A stretch of DNA of 28,596 nucleotides from a virus. The stretch covers positions 1 to 28,596 of the IMG/VR virus record IMGVR_UViG_3300030109_001138; one strand, 5' to 3'. Shown here piece after piece: positions 15,843-21,704 of this stretch. The stretch's first letter is position 1, and each line of letters opens with the position of its first letter. Made by a program: the position numbers and the translations under genes. The notes under the pieces are model-generated. The model had not been told where the DNA came from, did no database searches, and saw only the letters and a list, made by a program, of their open reading frames with translations.

Positions 15843-15867
15843 TTATTAACAATCCGAATGTTAATAA
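15843..15867. promoter_or_regulatory. 25-bp near-perfect palindrome in the divergent region
   Basis: TTATTAAC (15843-15850) and GTTAATAA (15860-15867) form perfect arms, and the central nine bases are also nearly symmetric, with one mismatched pair. It lies between the two divergent operons, about 70 bases before the Cro-like gene. An operator for one of the flanking HTH proteins is the likeliest role. Bases 15753-15934, apart from these sites, hold only AT-rich sequence, including a TATAAT at 15917-15922 that could serve the rightward operon. Confidence 0.6.
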
Positions 15868-15934
15868 CTATTAAATTATTTTAAGTTTATATTAAATATA
15901 TTTATTATTATTGTACTATAATTTTAAATGAATA

Positions 15935-16135
15935 ATGATGAATGAAAAATTAAAAGAGCAAATAAAGTTTGCAATGTATAAATATGATATTAATAAAAAA
16001 GACTTAGCTGATATGTTAGAATTGTCTTATCCAACAATGTTATTAAGGTTAAAAGACCCTGATACTTTTAAGGTAAAAGAATTAAAACAATTATGCTATA
16101 TGCTTAATCAAGAATTGATTTTAAATATAAAATAA
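15935..16135 (+). CDS. Cro/XRE-like HTH protein
   Basis: The 66-residue protein holds a helix-turn-helix: KFAMYKYDINKKDLADMLEL, then SYPTMLLRLKDPDTFKVKEL, with the turn between the DLADML and YPTMLL helices. Its size is near that of phage Cro proteins. It is the first gene of the rightward operon and lies next to the palindromes, so it may bind them and control the switch between operons. Two start codons are in line (15935, 15938); the second gives the more standard MNEKLKEQ start. It ends one base before the next ATG. Confidence 0.65.
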   Translation: MMNEKLKEQIKFAMYKYDINKKDLADMLELSYPTMLLRLKDPDTFKVKELKQLCYMLNQELILNIK

Positions 16136-16136
16136 T

Positions 16137-16526
16137 ATGAAAGAAACTAAACAGGAGATTTTAAATAGATTGTTTATAGAAAACAATTTAACTGATGAAG
16201 ATTATTTTAAACATAAATTTTATACTATAATCACTAGAAGTGGTATTGATAAAATACAAGCATCTAATGACATTAGAATATGTTATAAATTAATCTATAA
16301 TTCACCAGATACAAAATGTGTAATAATTAAAGCAACTGCAACAATGGGTGATAAGGTTATTGAAACATTTGGTGAAGCAGCACCAATGAATAATCAAAAT
16401 TCATATCCTATTGCTATGGCTGAAAAAAGAGCTATGAGCAGGGCGTGTTTAAAGTTAGCAGGGTTTTATGAAAACAATGTATTTGGTGAAATGGAAGCAG
16501 AAGATTTTAAAAGAAGTAATAATTAA
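16137..16526 (+). CDS. Candidate single-strand annealing protein, 129 aa
   Basis: The protein contains IKATATMGDKVIETFGEAAP and then NQNSYPIAMAEKRAMSRACLKLAGFY, with an acidic end. This layout recalls the ERF/Rad52-like annealing proteins, which carry an A-E-x-x-A-x-S/G-R-A motif after a strand that contains a Gly-Glu/Ala turn. The gene is directly followed by an OB-fold protein of single-strand-binding type, the usual partner of annealing proteins in phage recombination cassettes. I have not confirmed the family; it is also possible that it is a separate conserved early protein. Start ATG is one base after the preceding stop. Confidence 0.4.
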   Translation: MKETKQEILNRLFIENNLTDEDYFKHKFYTIITRSGIDKIQASNDIRICYKLIYNSPDTKCVIIKATATMGDKVIETFGEAAPMNNQNSYPIAMAEKRAMSRACLKLAGFYENNVFGEMEAEDFKRSNN

Positions 16527-16540
16527 TAAATAAATAAATA

Positions 16541-16858
16541 ATGTATAAAATAAGAGGTAAAATAATAAGTGTTCAAAATTTAGATATTAACACTAAAAAA
16601 GGTGATTTTGTAAAAAAGCTAGTCACCATTGAAGAAACTGAAACAGGTTTTGATAATCAAATGCAATTTGAGATATTTGGACAAGAAGCTATTAATGTTA
16701 TTGAGCATGATAGAAAACTAACTGAGGGACAGTTTGTAAATATAGATTTTTATATAAAAAGTAGAGAATATAATACTAAATTCTATAATACTTTAATGAT
16801 TAAAGAAGCTAGAATTGAAGATGATGAAATACAATTAGGCAACAATCCCCCGTTTTAA
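16541..16858 (+). CDS. OB-fold single-strand binding-like protein (DUF3127-type)
   Basis: The 105-residue protein reads as an OB barrel: strand MYKIRGKIISVQNL, GDFVKKLVTIEETETGF, then MQFEIFGQEAINVIEHDRKL, VNIDFYIKSRE and YNTLMIKEARIE. This matches the pattern of DUF3127/SSB-like proteins of Bacteroidota phages. The expected role is coating single-stranded DNA in replication or recombination. The C-terminal acidic stretch of bacterial SSB is reduced to EDDEIQLGNNPPF; this still ends in Pro-Phe like the SSB tip that docks partner proteins. A long hairpin follows the gene. Confidence 0.6.
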   Translation: MYKIRGKIISVQNLDINTKKGDFVKKLVTIEETETGFDNQMQFEIFGQEAINVIEHDRKLTEGQFVNIDFYIKSREYNTKFYNTLMIKEARIEDDEIQLGNNPPF

Positions 16859-16866
16859 TTATTCCT

Positions 16867-16927
16867 GAAAGTGCTTGTGTTTTTATTTTTTTCTATATTT
16901 AATTTACTTTTTAGCACAGGCACTTTC
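16867..16927 (+). other. 13-bp stem with 35-base U-rich loop, 5' of the initiator gene
   Basis: GAAAGTGCTTGTG (16867-16879) pairs with CACAGGCACTTTC (16915-16927) over 13 pairs, including one G-U. The loop is 35 bases and nearly all T/A. No T-tract follows the stem, so it is not a standard terminator. It spans most of the gap between the OB-fold gene and the gene at 16944 and ends 16 bases before that start. Confidence 0.6.
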
Positions 16928-16943
16928 TTAATATAATACTACT

Positions 16944-17534
16944 ATGAAAAAAACATATTTTAACCACGATAGCAACGCACGAAACGATTATAGAATAATA
17001 AAACTTAGAGCTAAATTAGGTTATGAGGGTTATGGGATATTTTGGTCTTTATTAGAAATGTTATTTATAGAAGAAAATAAAATATGTATTGAAGATTATG
17101 ATGCTCTTGCATTTGGTTTGCAGTGCGATCCTAAAATTTTAAAGCAAGTAATTGAAGATTTTGATTTGTTTGTTATAGAAGATGATTGTTTTTATTCTAA
17201 GAGGTTAAATAATCATATAGAAGAAATAAATAATAAGTCTATAAAAGCAAAAGAAAACGCAAATAAAAGATGGAATAATGCAAACGCAATGCAAACGCAA
17301 AGCGACTGCAATGCTAGTAAAGTAAATAAGAGTATAAGTAAAAGTAAAAGTAAAGTAAATAAAAGTAATTATTATAATGATATTTCTTTTCCTGATTATT
17401 ATGATATTCATTATGCTAAAAGAATAGAGCAAGATGTCAATAAGACTAGAGAATACCACAAACACCTAGAATCATTAGGTTATAAAAAAGAAGTCAATAA
17501 TTATAGTGGACAAGCAAAATGGGTTAAGAAATGA
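16944..17534 (+). CDS. Replication initiator-like protein (Lin1244/Lin1753 N-domain)
   Basis: The 196-residue protein begins KKTYFNHDSNARNDYRIIKL then RAKLGYEGYGIFWSLLEMLF, the typical N-terminal domain of the Lin1244/Lin1753 (DUF4373) family, found in phage replication proteins. A winged-helix-like part follows to about residue 90. The linker (about 95-135) is low in complexity: Asn/Ala/Gln, then Ser-Lys repeats. The C-terminal 60 residues are Tyr/Lys/His-rich. The linker DNA carries tandem repeats and an A-rich tract resembling an origin. The gene begins 16 bases after a long hairpin and overlaps the nuclease gene by four bases. Confidence 0.65.
   Translation: MKKTYFNHDSNARNDYRIIKLRAKLGYEGYGIFWSLLEMLFIEENKICIEDYDALAFGLQCDPKILKQVIEDFDLFVIEDDCFYSKRLNNHIEEINNKSIKAKENANKRWNNANAMQTQSDCNASKVNKSISKSKSKVNKSNYYNDISFPDYYDIHYAKRIEQDVNKTREYHKHLESLGYKKEVNNYSGQAKWVKK
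17278..17299 (+). repeat. Tandem 11-bp repeats, candidate origin iterons
   Basis: ATGCAAACGCA occurs twice in tandem (17278-17288 and 17289-17299), with related AACGCAAA at 17256-17263 and TGCAATGC at 17307-17314. A purine-rich, A-dominated stretch follows at about 17315-17375. All of this is inside the initiator-like gene, as iterons are inside gene O of phage lambda. Confidence 0.45.
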
Positions 17535-17887
17535 AAGAATATCAATTACAAAAGGCAGTATGTAAATATCTTGACTTAAACAATGTTTTATATTGTGGCT
17601 CTATGGGTGGTCAATACCAGGCACATTTTAGTCAGCGTATAAAAGCTAAAAAGAGTGGTTACAAAAAAGGTTTTCCAGATTTGTTTATATATGAAATTTC
17701 TAAAATAGGTGATAAATTATATGCAGGGTGTGCTATTGAATTAAAAGTTGGGTATAATAAAGCAACAAATGAACAAATATGGTGGCGTGACCAATTAAGA
17801 GATAGAGGGTATAAGGCAGAAATATGTAATGGTATAGATGAAGCATTAGCACTTATTAATAGTTATTTAGAGGGAAAAATATGTTAA
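17531..17887 (+). CDS. VRR-NUC domain nuclease
   Basis: The 118-residue protein is a stand-alone VRR-NUC domain, a member of the PD-(D/E)XK nuclease group. The motifs are the N-terminal QLQKAVCKYLDL, then GFPDLFIYE with the metal-binding Asp, and AIELKVGYN with the Glu-x-Lys pair. The C-terminal helix is in DQLRDRGYKAEICNG. Phage VRR-NUC proteins are thought to act on structured DNA, such as junctions or flaps, in replication or recombination. It overlaps the initiator gene before it by four bases and the methyltransferase after it by seven. Confidence 0.8.
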   Translation: MKEYQLQKAVCKYLDLNNVLYCGSMGGQYQAHFSQRIKAKKSGYKKGFPDLFIYEISKIGDKLYAGCAIELKVGYNKATNEQIWWRDQLRDRGYKAEICNGIDEALALINSYLEGKIC

Positions 17888-19203
17888 AAATAGGAACAGA
17901 TTTTAGTGGTATAGGTTCACCAGAACAGGCATTAATTAAACTAGGAATAGAACACAAATCAATGTTTGCTTGTGATGTTGATAAATATGCTAAAAAAAGT
18001 TATTTAGCTAATTATAAAACAGAAAATTTTTATGATGATATTACTACTAGAAACCATAAAGAAACTCCTTATGTTGATTTGTATGTTGCAGGTTTTCCTT
18101 GTCAAGCATTTTCAATGGCTGGTAAAAGATTAGGTTTTGAAGATACTAGAGGTACTTTATTTTATGATTTGTTAAAATACCTAAAAGCTAAAAAACCCAA
18201 ATACTTTATACTTGAAAATGTAAAAGGTTTATTAAGTAACAATAATGGTAGAACATTTTTAACTATATTAGATTGTTTAGCTAAAACAGTCAATGGTCAA
18301 TACTCTTTTACAAACTATGAAGATGGTTTGAATTACTATGTATATTATAAAGTTTTAAATACTAAAGATTATGGAATACCACAAAATAGAGAAAGAGTTT
18401 TTATAGTAGGTTTTCGTGATGAAAAACATTCTTTTAAATTTCCTAAAAAAATACCATTAGAATTAAAATTAAAAGACTTATTGCAAGACAATGTGAATAA
18501 CAAATACTATTTAAGTGATGATTATGTAAAAAAATTAGAAGAATATAACGAAAGAAACAAAAAAAAAGGTAATGGCTTTAGAGCTAAATTTCATAATCCT
18601 GAAAATGACATAATGAGTACTCTAAAAATTAGTGGAGATAGTAAAGATGACTTAATTAAATTAACTAGATTAGAAGATTTGCAATTAAAAGTAAAAAAGC
18701 GAATTAATGAAACACCAAAAGAAATAAACGAATTTTTAAAAAAACATAAAAAAAATAGCATAAAAGAAATTGCAGAAAAATTACAAATACCTAAAACACA
18801 ATTAGAGCATTATTTTAGAACTGATAAATATAGAGCAATACCATGTCCTAAAATTTGGAAAAAATTAAAAGAGCTATTAAAATTTGATGATACTTATGAT
18901 GATGCAGTAATAGAATATGAGGAAAAATTATCTACTTTTGAAACTGCTCAAAGATTATATGATGCTAATGGTATATCAGCTACTTTGCAAACTAATGAGG
19001 GTAATTATTATAAAACATATAAAAGAATAAGAAGACTAACTCCTTTGGAATGTTTTAAATTACAGGGTTTTCCAGATAGCTTTCATAAAAAATGTGTTGA
19101 TTCAGGTTTAAGTGATACACAACTATATAAACAAGCAGGAAATTCAATTACAGTAGATGTTATGTCTTATCTAATAAAAGAAATATTAATTAATGAAAGT
19201 TAA
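17881..19203 (+). CDS. C5 cytosine-specific DNA methyltransferase
   Basis: The 440-residue protein carries the ordered motifs of 5-methylcytosine enzymes: motif I TDFSGIGSPEQA (about 6-17), motif IV GFPCQAFS with catalytic Cys74, motif VI LENVKGL (about 111-117), motif VIII PQNRERVFIVGF (about 167-178), and motif IX/X regions RRLTPLECFKLQGFPDSF (about 384-401) and QAGNSIT (about 418-424). Between VIII and IX lies the target-recognition region with an insert at about 282-345 that looks like a helix-turn-helix (NSIKEIAEKLQIPKTQLEHY). No cognate restriction enzyme is visible nearby, so protection from host restriction is the likely purpose. It overlaps the next gene by 11 bases. Confidence 0.9.
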   Translation: MLKIGTDFSGIGSPEQALIKLGIEHKSMFACDVDKYAKKSYLANYKTENFYDDITTRNHKETPYVDLYVAGFPCQAFSMAGKRLGFEDTRGTLFYDLLKYLKAKKPKYFILENVKGLLSNNNGRTFLTILDCLAKTVNGQYSFTNYEDGLNYYVYYKVLNTKDYGIPQNRERVFIVGFRDEKHSFKFPKKIPLELKLKDLLQDNVNNKYYLSDDYVKKLEEYNERNKKKGNGFRAKFHNPENDIMSTLKISGDSKDDLIKLTRLEDLQLKVKKRINETPKEINEFLKKHKKNSIKEIAEKLQIPKTQLEHYFRTDKYRAIPCPKIWKKLKELLKFDDTYDDAVIEYEEKLSTFETAQRLYDANGISATLQTNEGNYYKTYKRIRRLTPLECFKLQGFPDSFHKKCVDSGLSDTQLYKQAGNSITVDVMSYLIKEILINES

Positions 19204-19474
19204 GCCTACATTTTTTAACACTAGAACAGAAAGATTGCATTGGGATTATGTAGATACAAACAATTTATTGTTTATAATTTTATTTGATTCAGGTGCAGAG
19301 ATGTCATTTGTTTTAAGAAATTTGAAAAAAAATGATAATATAAAAAATTATATTTATAAGAAACTGCAAAAAAGATTTTCTAATATAGCAGAAATAGAAA
19401 TTAGTAAATTAAGCAGTGTAGAGTATAACCTAATGAAGCAGATGAATGTACCCTCAGTCATTAAAGTATGTTAA
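19193..19474 (+). CDS. Hypothetical protein, 93 aa
   Basis: A small basic protein with the beta-type start TFFNTRTERLHWDYVDTNN then LLFIILFDSGAEMSFVLRNL and a Lys-rich helix (LKKNDNIKNYIYKKLQKRFS). No motif or membrane segment is certain; the LLFIILF stretch is short and probably a core strand. The start overlaps the methyltransferase gene by 11 bases and the stop overlaps the sigma-like gene by seven bases, so it is part of the early operon. Function unknown. Confidence 0.55.
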   Translation: MKVKPTFFNTRTERLHWDYVDTNNLLFIILFDSGAEMSFVLRNLKKNDNIKNYIYKKLQKRFSNIAEIEISKLSSVEYNLMKQMNVPSVIKVC

Positions 19475-19971
19475 ATAAATACTTAATAGAAAACTACAAC
19501 AAACTAAAAGATGTAGCTTATAACATTACAAATGGTGATGGTGATGATTTGCTTAGTTTTGTAATTGAAGAACTTTACAAATGCGACCAAAAAAGAATTA
19601 AAGAAATAATTGAAACCAATAAAATGACTTTTTATGTCATTAGAATAATGCTTAATCAATATCACTCAAAGACAAGCAGATACTATTACAAGTACGATAA
19701 ATACTATGAGTTTCACACCACATCAACAATAGAATCCATTACACCAGATATTATTGATTATACTATACAAGACAAGATATTACTAGAAGAAAGGTTAGAA
19801 TGGGTTGAAGATAAATTACAAGATTGTTATTGGTTTGATGCACAATGTTTTAGAATTTATTATCATGAAGAACACTCATTAAATAGTATGGCTAAAGCAA
19901 CTAAGATAAATAGAAACACATTATTTAAAGCAATTAATAATGTAAAGAAGTTTTTAATTAAAGAAAAGTAA
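19468..19971 (+). CDS. Sigma factor-like protein (divergent)
   Basis: The 167-residue protein has the two-domain plan of small sigma factors. An N-terminal region-2-like helix bundle runs to about residue 80 (NGDGDDLLSFVIEELYK, then NKMTFYVIRIMLNQY). A linker of about 30 residues follows, then a region-4-like domain with a helix-turn-helix near the C terminus (FRIYYHEEHSLNSMAKATKI then NRNTLFKAINNVKKFL). Similar proteins occur in other Bacteroidota phages, as I recall. It may redirect host RNA polymerase to phage promoters or serve as a different HTH regulator. Key promoter-melting aromatic residues cannot be checked by eye. The early position would suit a middle or late gene activator. Confidence 0.5.
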   Translation: MLNKYLIENYNKLKDVAYNITNGDGDDLLSFVIEELYKCDQKRIKEIIETNKMTFYVIRIMLNQYHSKTSRYYYKYDKYYEFHTTSTIESITPDIIDYTIQDKILLEERLEWVEDKLQDCYWFDAQCFRIYYHEEHSLNSMAKATKINRNTLFKAINNVKKFLIKEK

Positions 19972-19972
19972 T

Positions 19973-20068
19973 ATGTTTAATGACCAAAAGCAAGAAAAGA
20001 TAGCAAACGTAATAGTAACATTGACTGTTATAATAGTATTAACATTTTTAGCATTTGCAATATCATGA
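19973..20068 (+). CDS. Very small single-pass membrane protein, 31 aa
   Basis: The ORF encodes MFNDQKQEKIANVIVTLTVI followed by IVLTFLAFAIS, that is one membrane helix after a charged N terminus. ATG 19973 is one base after the sigma-like stop and the stop TGA overlaps the next ATG by four bases (ATGA), the same coupling used by neighbouring genes. Its size is at the limit of what can be called, but the fit to both neighbours is good. Confidence 0.5.
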   Translation: MFNDQKQEKIANVIVTLTVIIVLTFLAFAIS

Positions 20069-20442
20069 CAAAAAGTAAAGGATTAGGAGATTCAATAGAA
20101 AAGGTATTGAAAAAAACAGGCATTGACAAAGTGGCTAAAAAAGTGTTTGGTGATGATTGTGGTTGTGAAGAACGCAAACAGGCATTAAATAAGATGTTTC
20201 CTTATGCAAAAGTTAGACAATTTACAGAAGATGAGATGTCTATATATGAATCAGTTTTACCTAGAATAAAAGGAACTATAAGTGGTGCAGACCAATCAAC
20301 TCTAGTAAAGCTATATAATAAAGTTTTTAATGCTAATAAAAAACCATCTAGTTGTGGCTCATGTGTTCAACAGACAGTTGCACAATTAGCTAAAGTATAT
20401 GTAAATAGTTGTAAAATTGAAGATAATGAATCAAATATTTAG
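20065..20442 (+). CDS. Cysteine-containing hypothetical protein, 125 aa
   Basis: The protein starts with a basic amphipathic region (GLGDSIEKVLKKTGIDKVAK) followed by FGDDCGCEERKQALNKMFPY. A helical domain with a SCGSC element near the C terminus (KKPSSCGSCVQQTVAQLAKV) completes it. The paired CxC and CxxC elements suggest metal binding. Similar small proteins with GDDCGC are known to me from flavobacterial phages, without assigned function. Its stop lies inside the start of the following zinc-ribbon ORF (overlap 17 bases). Confidence 0.6.
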   Translation: MTKSKGLGDSIEKVLKKTGIDKVAKKVFGDDCGCEERKQALNKMFPYAKVRQFTEDEMSIYESVLPRIKGTISGADQSTLVKLYNKVFNANKKPSSCGSCVQQTVAQLAKVYVNSCKIEDNESNI

Positions 20443-20575
20443 ATTTTGCCTTAGATGTGTTAGAATGTCATTAATAGAAGATGGCTGTTGTAGTTTCTGC
20501 AATACTGATATGATTATAAAAGGAGAAAATGACAAACTAAAAAAAAGAGAAAAGGAAATTGCAGAACCATACTAA
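20426..20575 (+). CDS. Small zinc-ribbon-like protein, 49 aa
   Basis: The ORF from ATG 20426 encodes NQIFRFCLRCVRMSLIEDGC with C-S-F-C following, so two CxxC pairs about ten residues apart, then a Lys/Glu-rich helix. This is the usual form of a small zinc ribbon. It overlaps the preceding gene by 17 bases and the HNH gene by 17 bases, both in different frames. Such proteins can bind nucleic acid or a partner protein. Confidence 0.5.
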   Translation: MNQIFRFCLRCVRMSLIEDGCCSFCNTDMIIKGENDKLKKREKEIAEPY

Positions 20576-20864
20576 AGTATATTTTAATTTTTTCGGATAT
20601 GATGAAAGCTCATATATTGAATGCGAAATGCAATGTGGAAGCAGAGCAGTAGATATTCACCATATAGAAAGAAGAAATAAAACTAAGAATGATTTTATTG
20701 AAAACTTAGTTGGATTATGTAGAGATTGTCATATTAACTGTAATGATAGCTCTTTTAATATGTACGTTAGAATAAAACACTTAGAAAATGTATGTATGCA
20801 AGTTTACGCATTAATAAAATTAAATAAGCAATTAGATGAAAATAGAAAAAATAGAAATAAATAA
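20559..20864 (+). CDS. HNH endonuclease-like protein next to terminase genes
   Basis: The 101-residue protein has the HNH core: CEMQCGSRAVDIHHIERR with the paired histidines at about 34-35, Asn49 in FIENLVGLC, then CRDCH with Cys54, Cys57 and His58. The two CxxxC/CxxC elements would hold a structural zinc. The start is TTG at 20559; the first ATG in frame is residue 24, inside the zinc site, so it cannot be the start. HNH proteins next to terminase genes often help the packaging motor cut DNA at cos sites, which would mean defined ends for this genome. That role is inferred from position. Confidence 0.72.
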   Translation: MQNHTKVYFNFFGYDESSYIECEMQCGSRAVDIHHIERRNKTKNDFIENLVGLCRDCHINCNDSSFNMYVRIKHLENVCMQVYALIKLNKQLDENRKNRNK

Positions 20865-21333
20865 ATTAAAACCTGCTACTTATAATCCTAGACAGATTAG
20901 CACAAAGCAATATAAAGACCTAAAGTCATCAATTGAAAAGTTTGGTCTAGTAGACCCTATCATTACTAATAAAGATTTTACAATAATTGGTGGTCATCAA
21001 AGATATAAAATATGTAAGGAATTAAAACACAAAGAAATTGATTGTGTAGTATTAGACCTATCAAAAGAAGAAGAAAGAGAATTAAATATAAGACTAAATA
21101 AAAACACAGGTGATTTTGATATGGATATTTTGGCTAATGAATTTGATATTGATGAGCTTGTTGATTGGGGTTTTAAGCACATTGACCTTGATATTAATAT
21201 AGATAAAATACAAGAAGAAGAAGAACAAGAGCAGGAATATTTTATAACTATTAAAGAAAAAAGTATAACAAAAGCTAATCAATTATTCAAAGAGCTAGAT
21301 GGTAGAGGGTTGGATGTTAAAATAAAATTATAA
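20836..21333 (+). CDS. ParB-like N-terminal domain protein
   Basis: The 165-residue protein begins with the ParB/sulfiredoxin-type domain: INKLKPATYNPRQISTKQYK, SSIEKFGLVDPIITN, then the signature IIGGHQRYKICKEL (about 51-64). A conserved follow-on NIRLNKNTGDFDMDILANEF is typical of phage ParB proteins that precede or are fused to DNA methyltransferases. No methyltransferase domain is fused here, but two stand-alone ones are found 2 kb on at 22839 and 23585. The C-terminal end is acidic, then basic. Nuclease or CTP-binding activity has been shown for some relatives; it is not known here. Confidence 0.7.
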   Translation: MKIEKIEINKLKPATYNPRQISTKQYKDLKSSIEKFGLVDPIITNKDFTIIGGHQRYKICKELKHKEIDCVVLDLSKEEERELNIRLNKNTGDFDMDILANEFDIDELVDWGFKHIDLDINIDKIQEEEEQEQEYFITIKEKSITKANQLFKELDGRGLDVKIKL

Positions 21334-21350
21334 TAGATTAAATAATACAA

Positions 21351-21704
21351 ATGGGACACAATAAAAAAGAAAAACTATTACAAGCGTTAAAAGAAACGCA
21401 AGGTTTAATATATCATGCTTGTAAAAAAGCAGGTAATATAAGCAGAAGTACATATTATAGATACTTAAAAGAAGATGAAGAATTTGCTAAAGCAGTGAAA
21501 GAAATTCAAGAAGCACAGATTGATTATGTAGAGGGTGAATTAATTAAGAATATAGCTAGAGGCAAAGAAACAAGCATAATCTTTTATTTAAAGTCTAAAG
21601 CTAAAGATAGAGGTTATACAGACAAATCATTACTAGATATTACAAGTGGTGGTAAGTCTATCACAGATATTAAAATTGAAGTTATTGACACGGGTAAAGA
21701 TTAA
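21351..21704 (+). CDS. Terminase small subunit
   Basis: The 117-residue protein has an N-terminal helix-turn-helix that would recognise the packaging site (KEKLLQALKETQGLIYHACK, KAGNISRSTYYRYLKEDEEF), followed by a helical oligomerisation region (AKAVKEIQEAQIDYVEGELI) and KDRGYTDKS. This is the standard plan for small terminase subunits, and the large subunit follows immediately. It overlaps the large subunit frame by up to 59 bases. Confidence 0.75.
   Translation: MGHNKKEKLLQALKETQGLIYHACKKAGNISRSTYYRYLKEDEEFAKAVKEIQEAQIDYVEGELIKNIARGKETSIIFYLKSKAKDRGYTDKSLLDITSGGKSITDIKIEVIDTGKD

Noticed and set aside
15753-15934. Divergent AT-rich region as an attachment site
   Set aside because: No integrase or recombinase gene is visible anywhere, and the palindromes are better read as operators.
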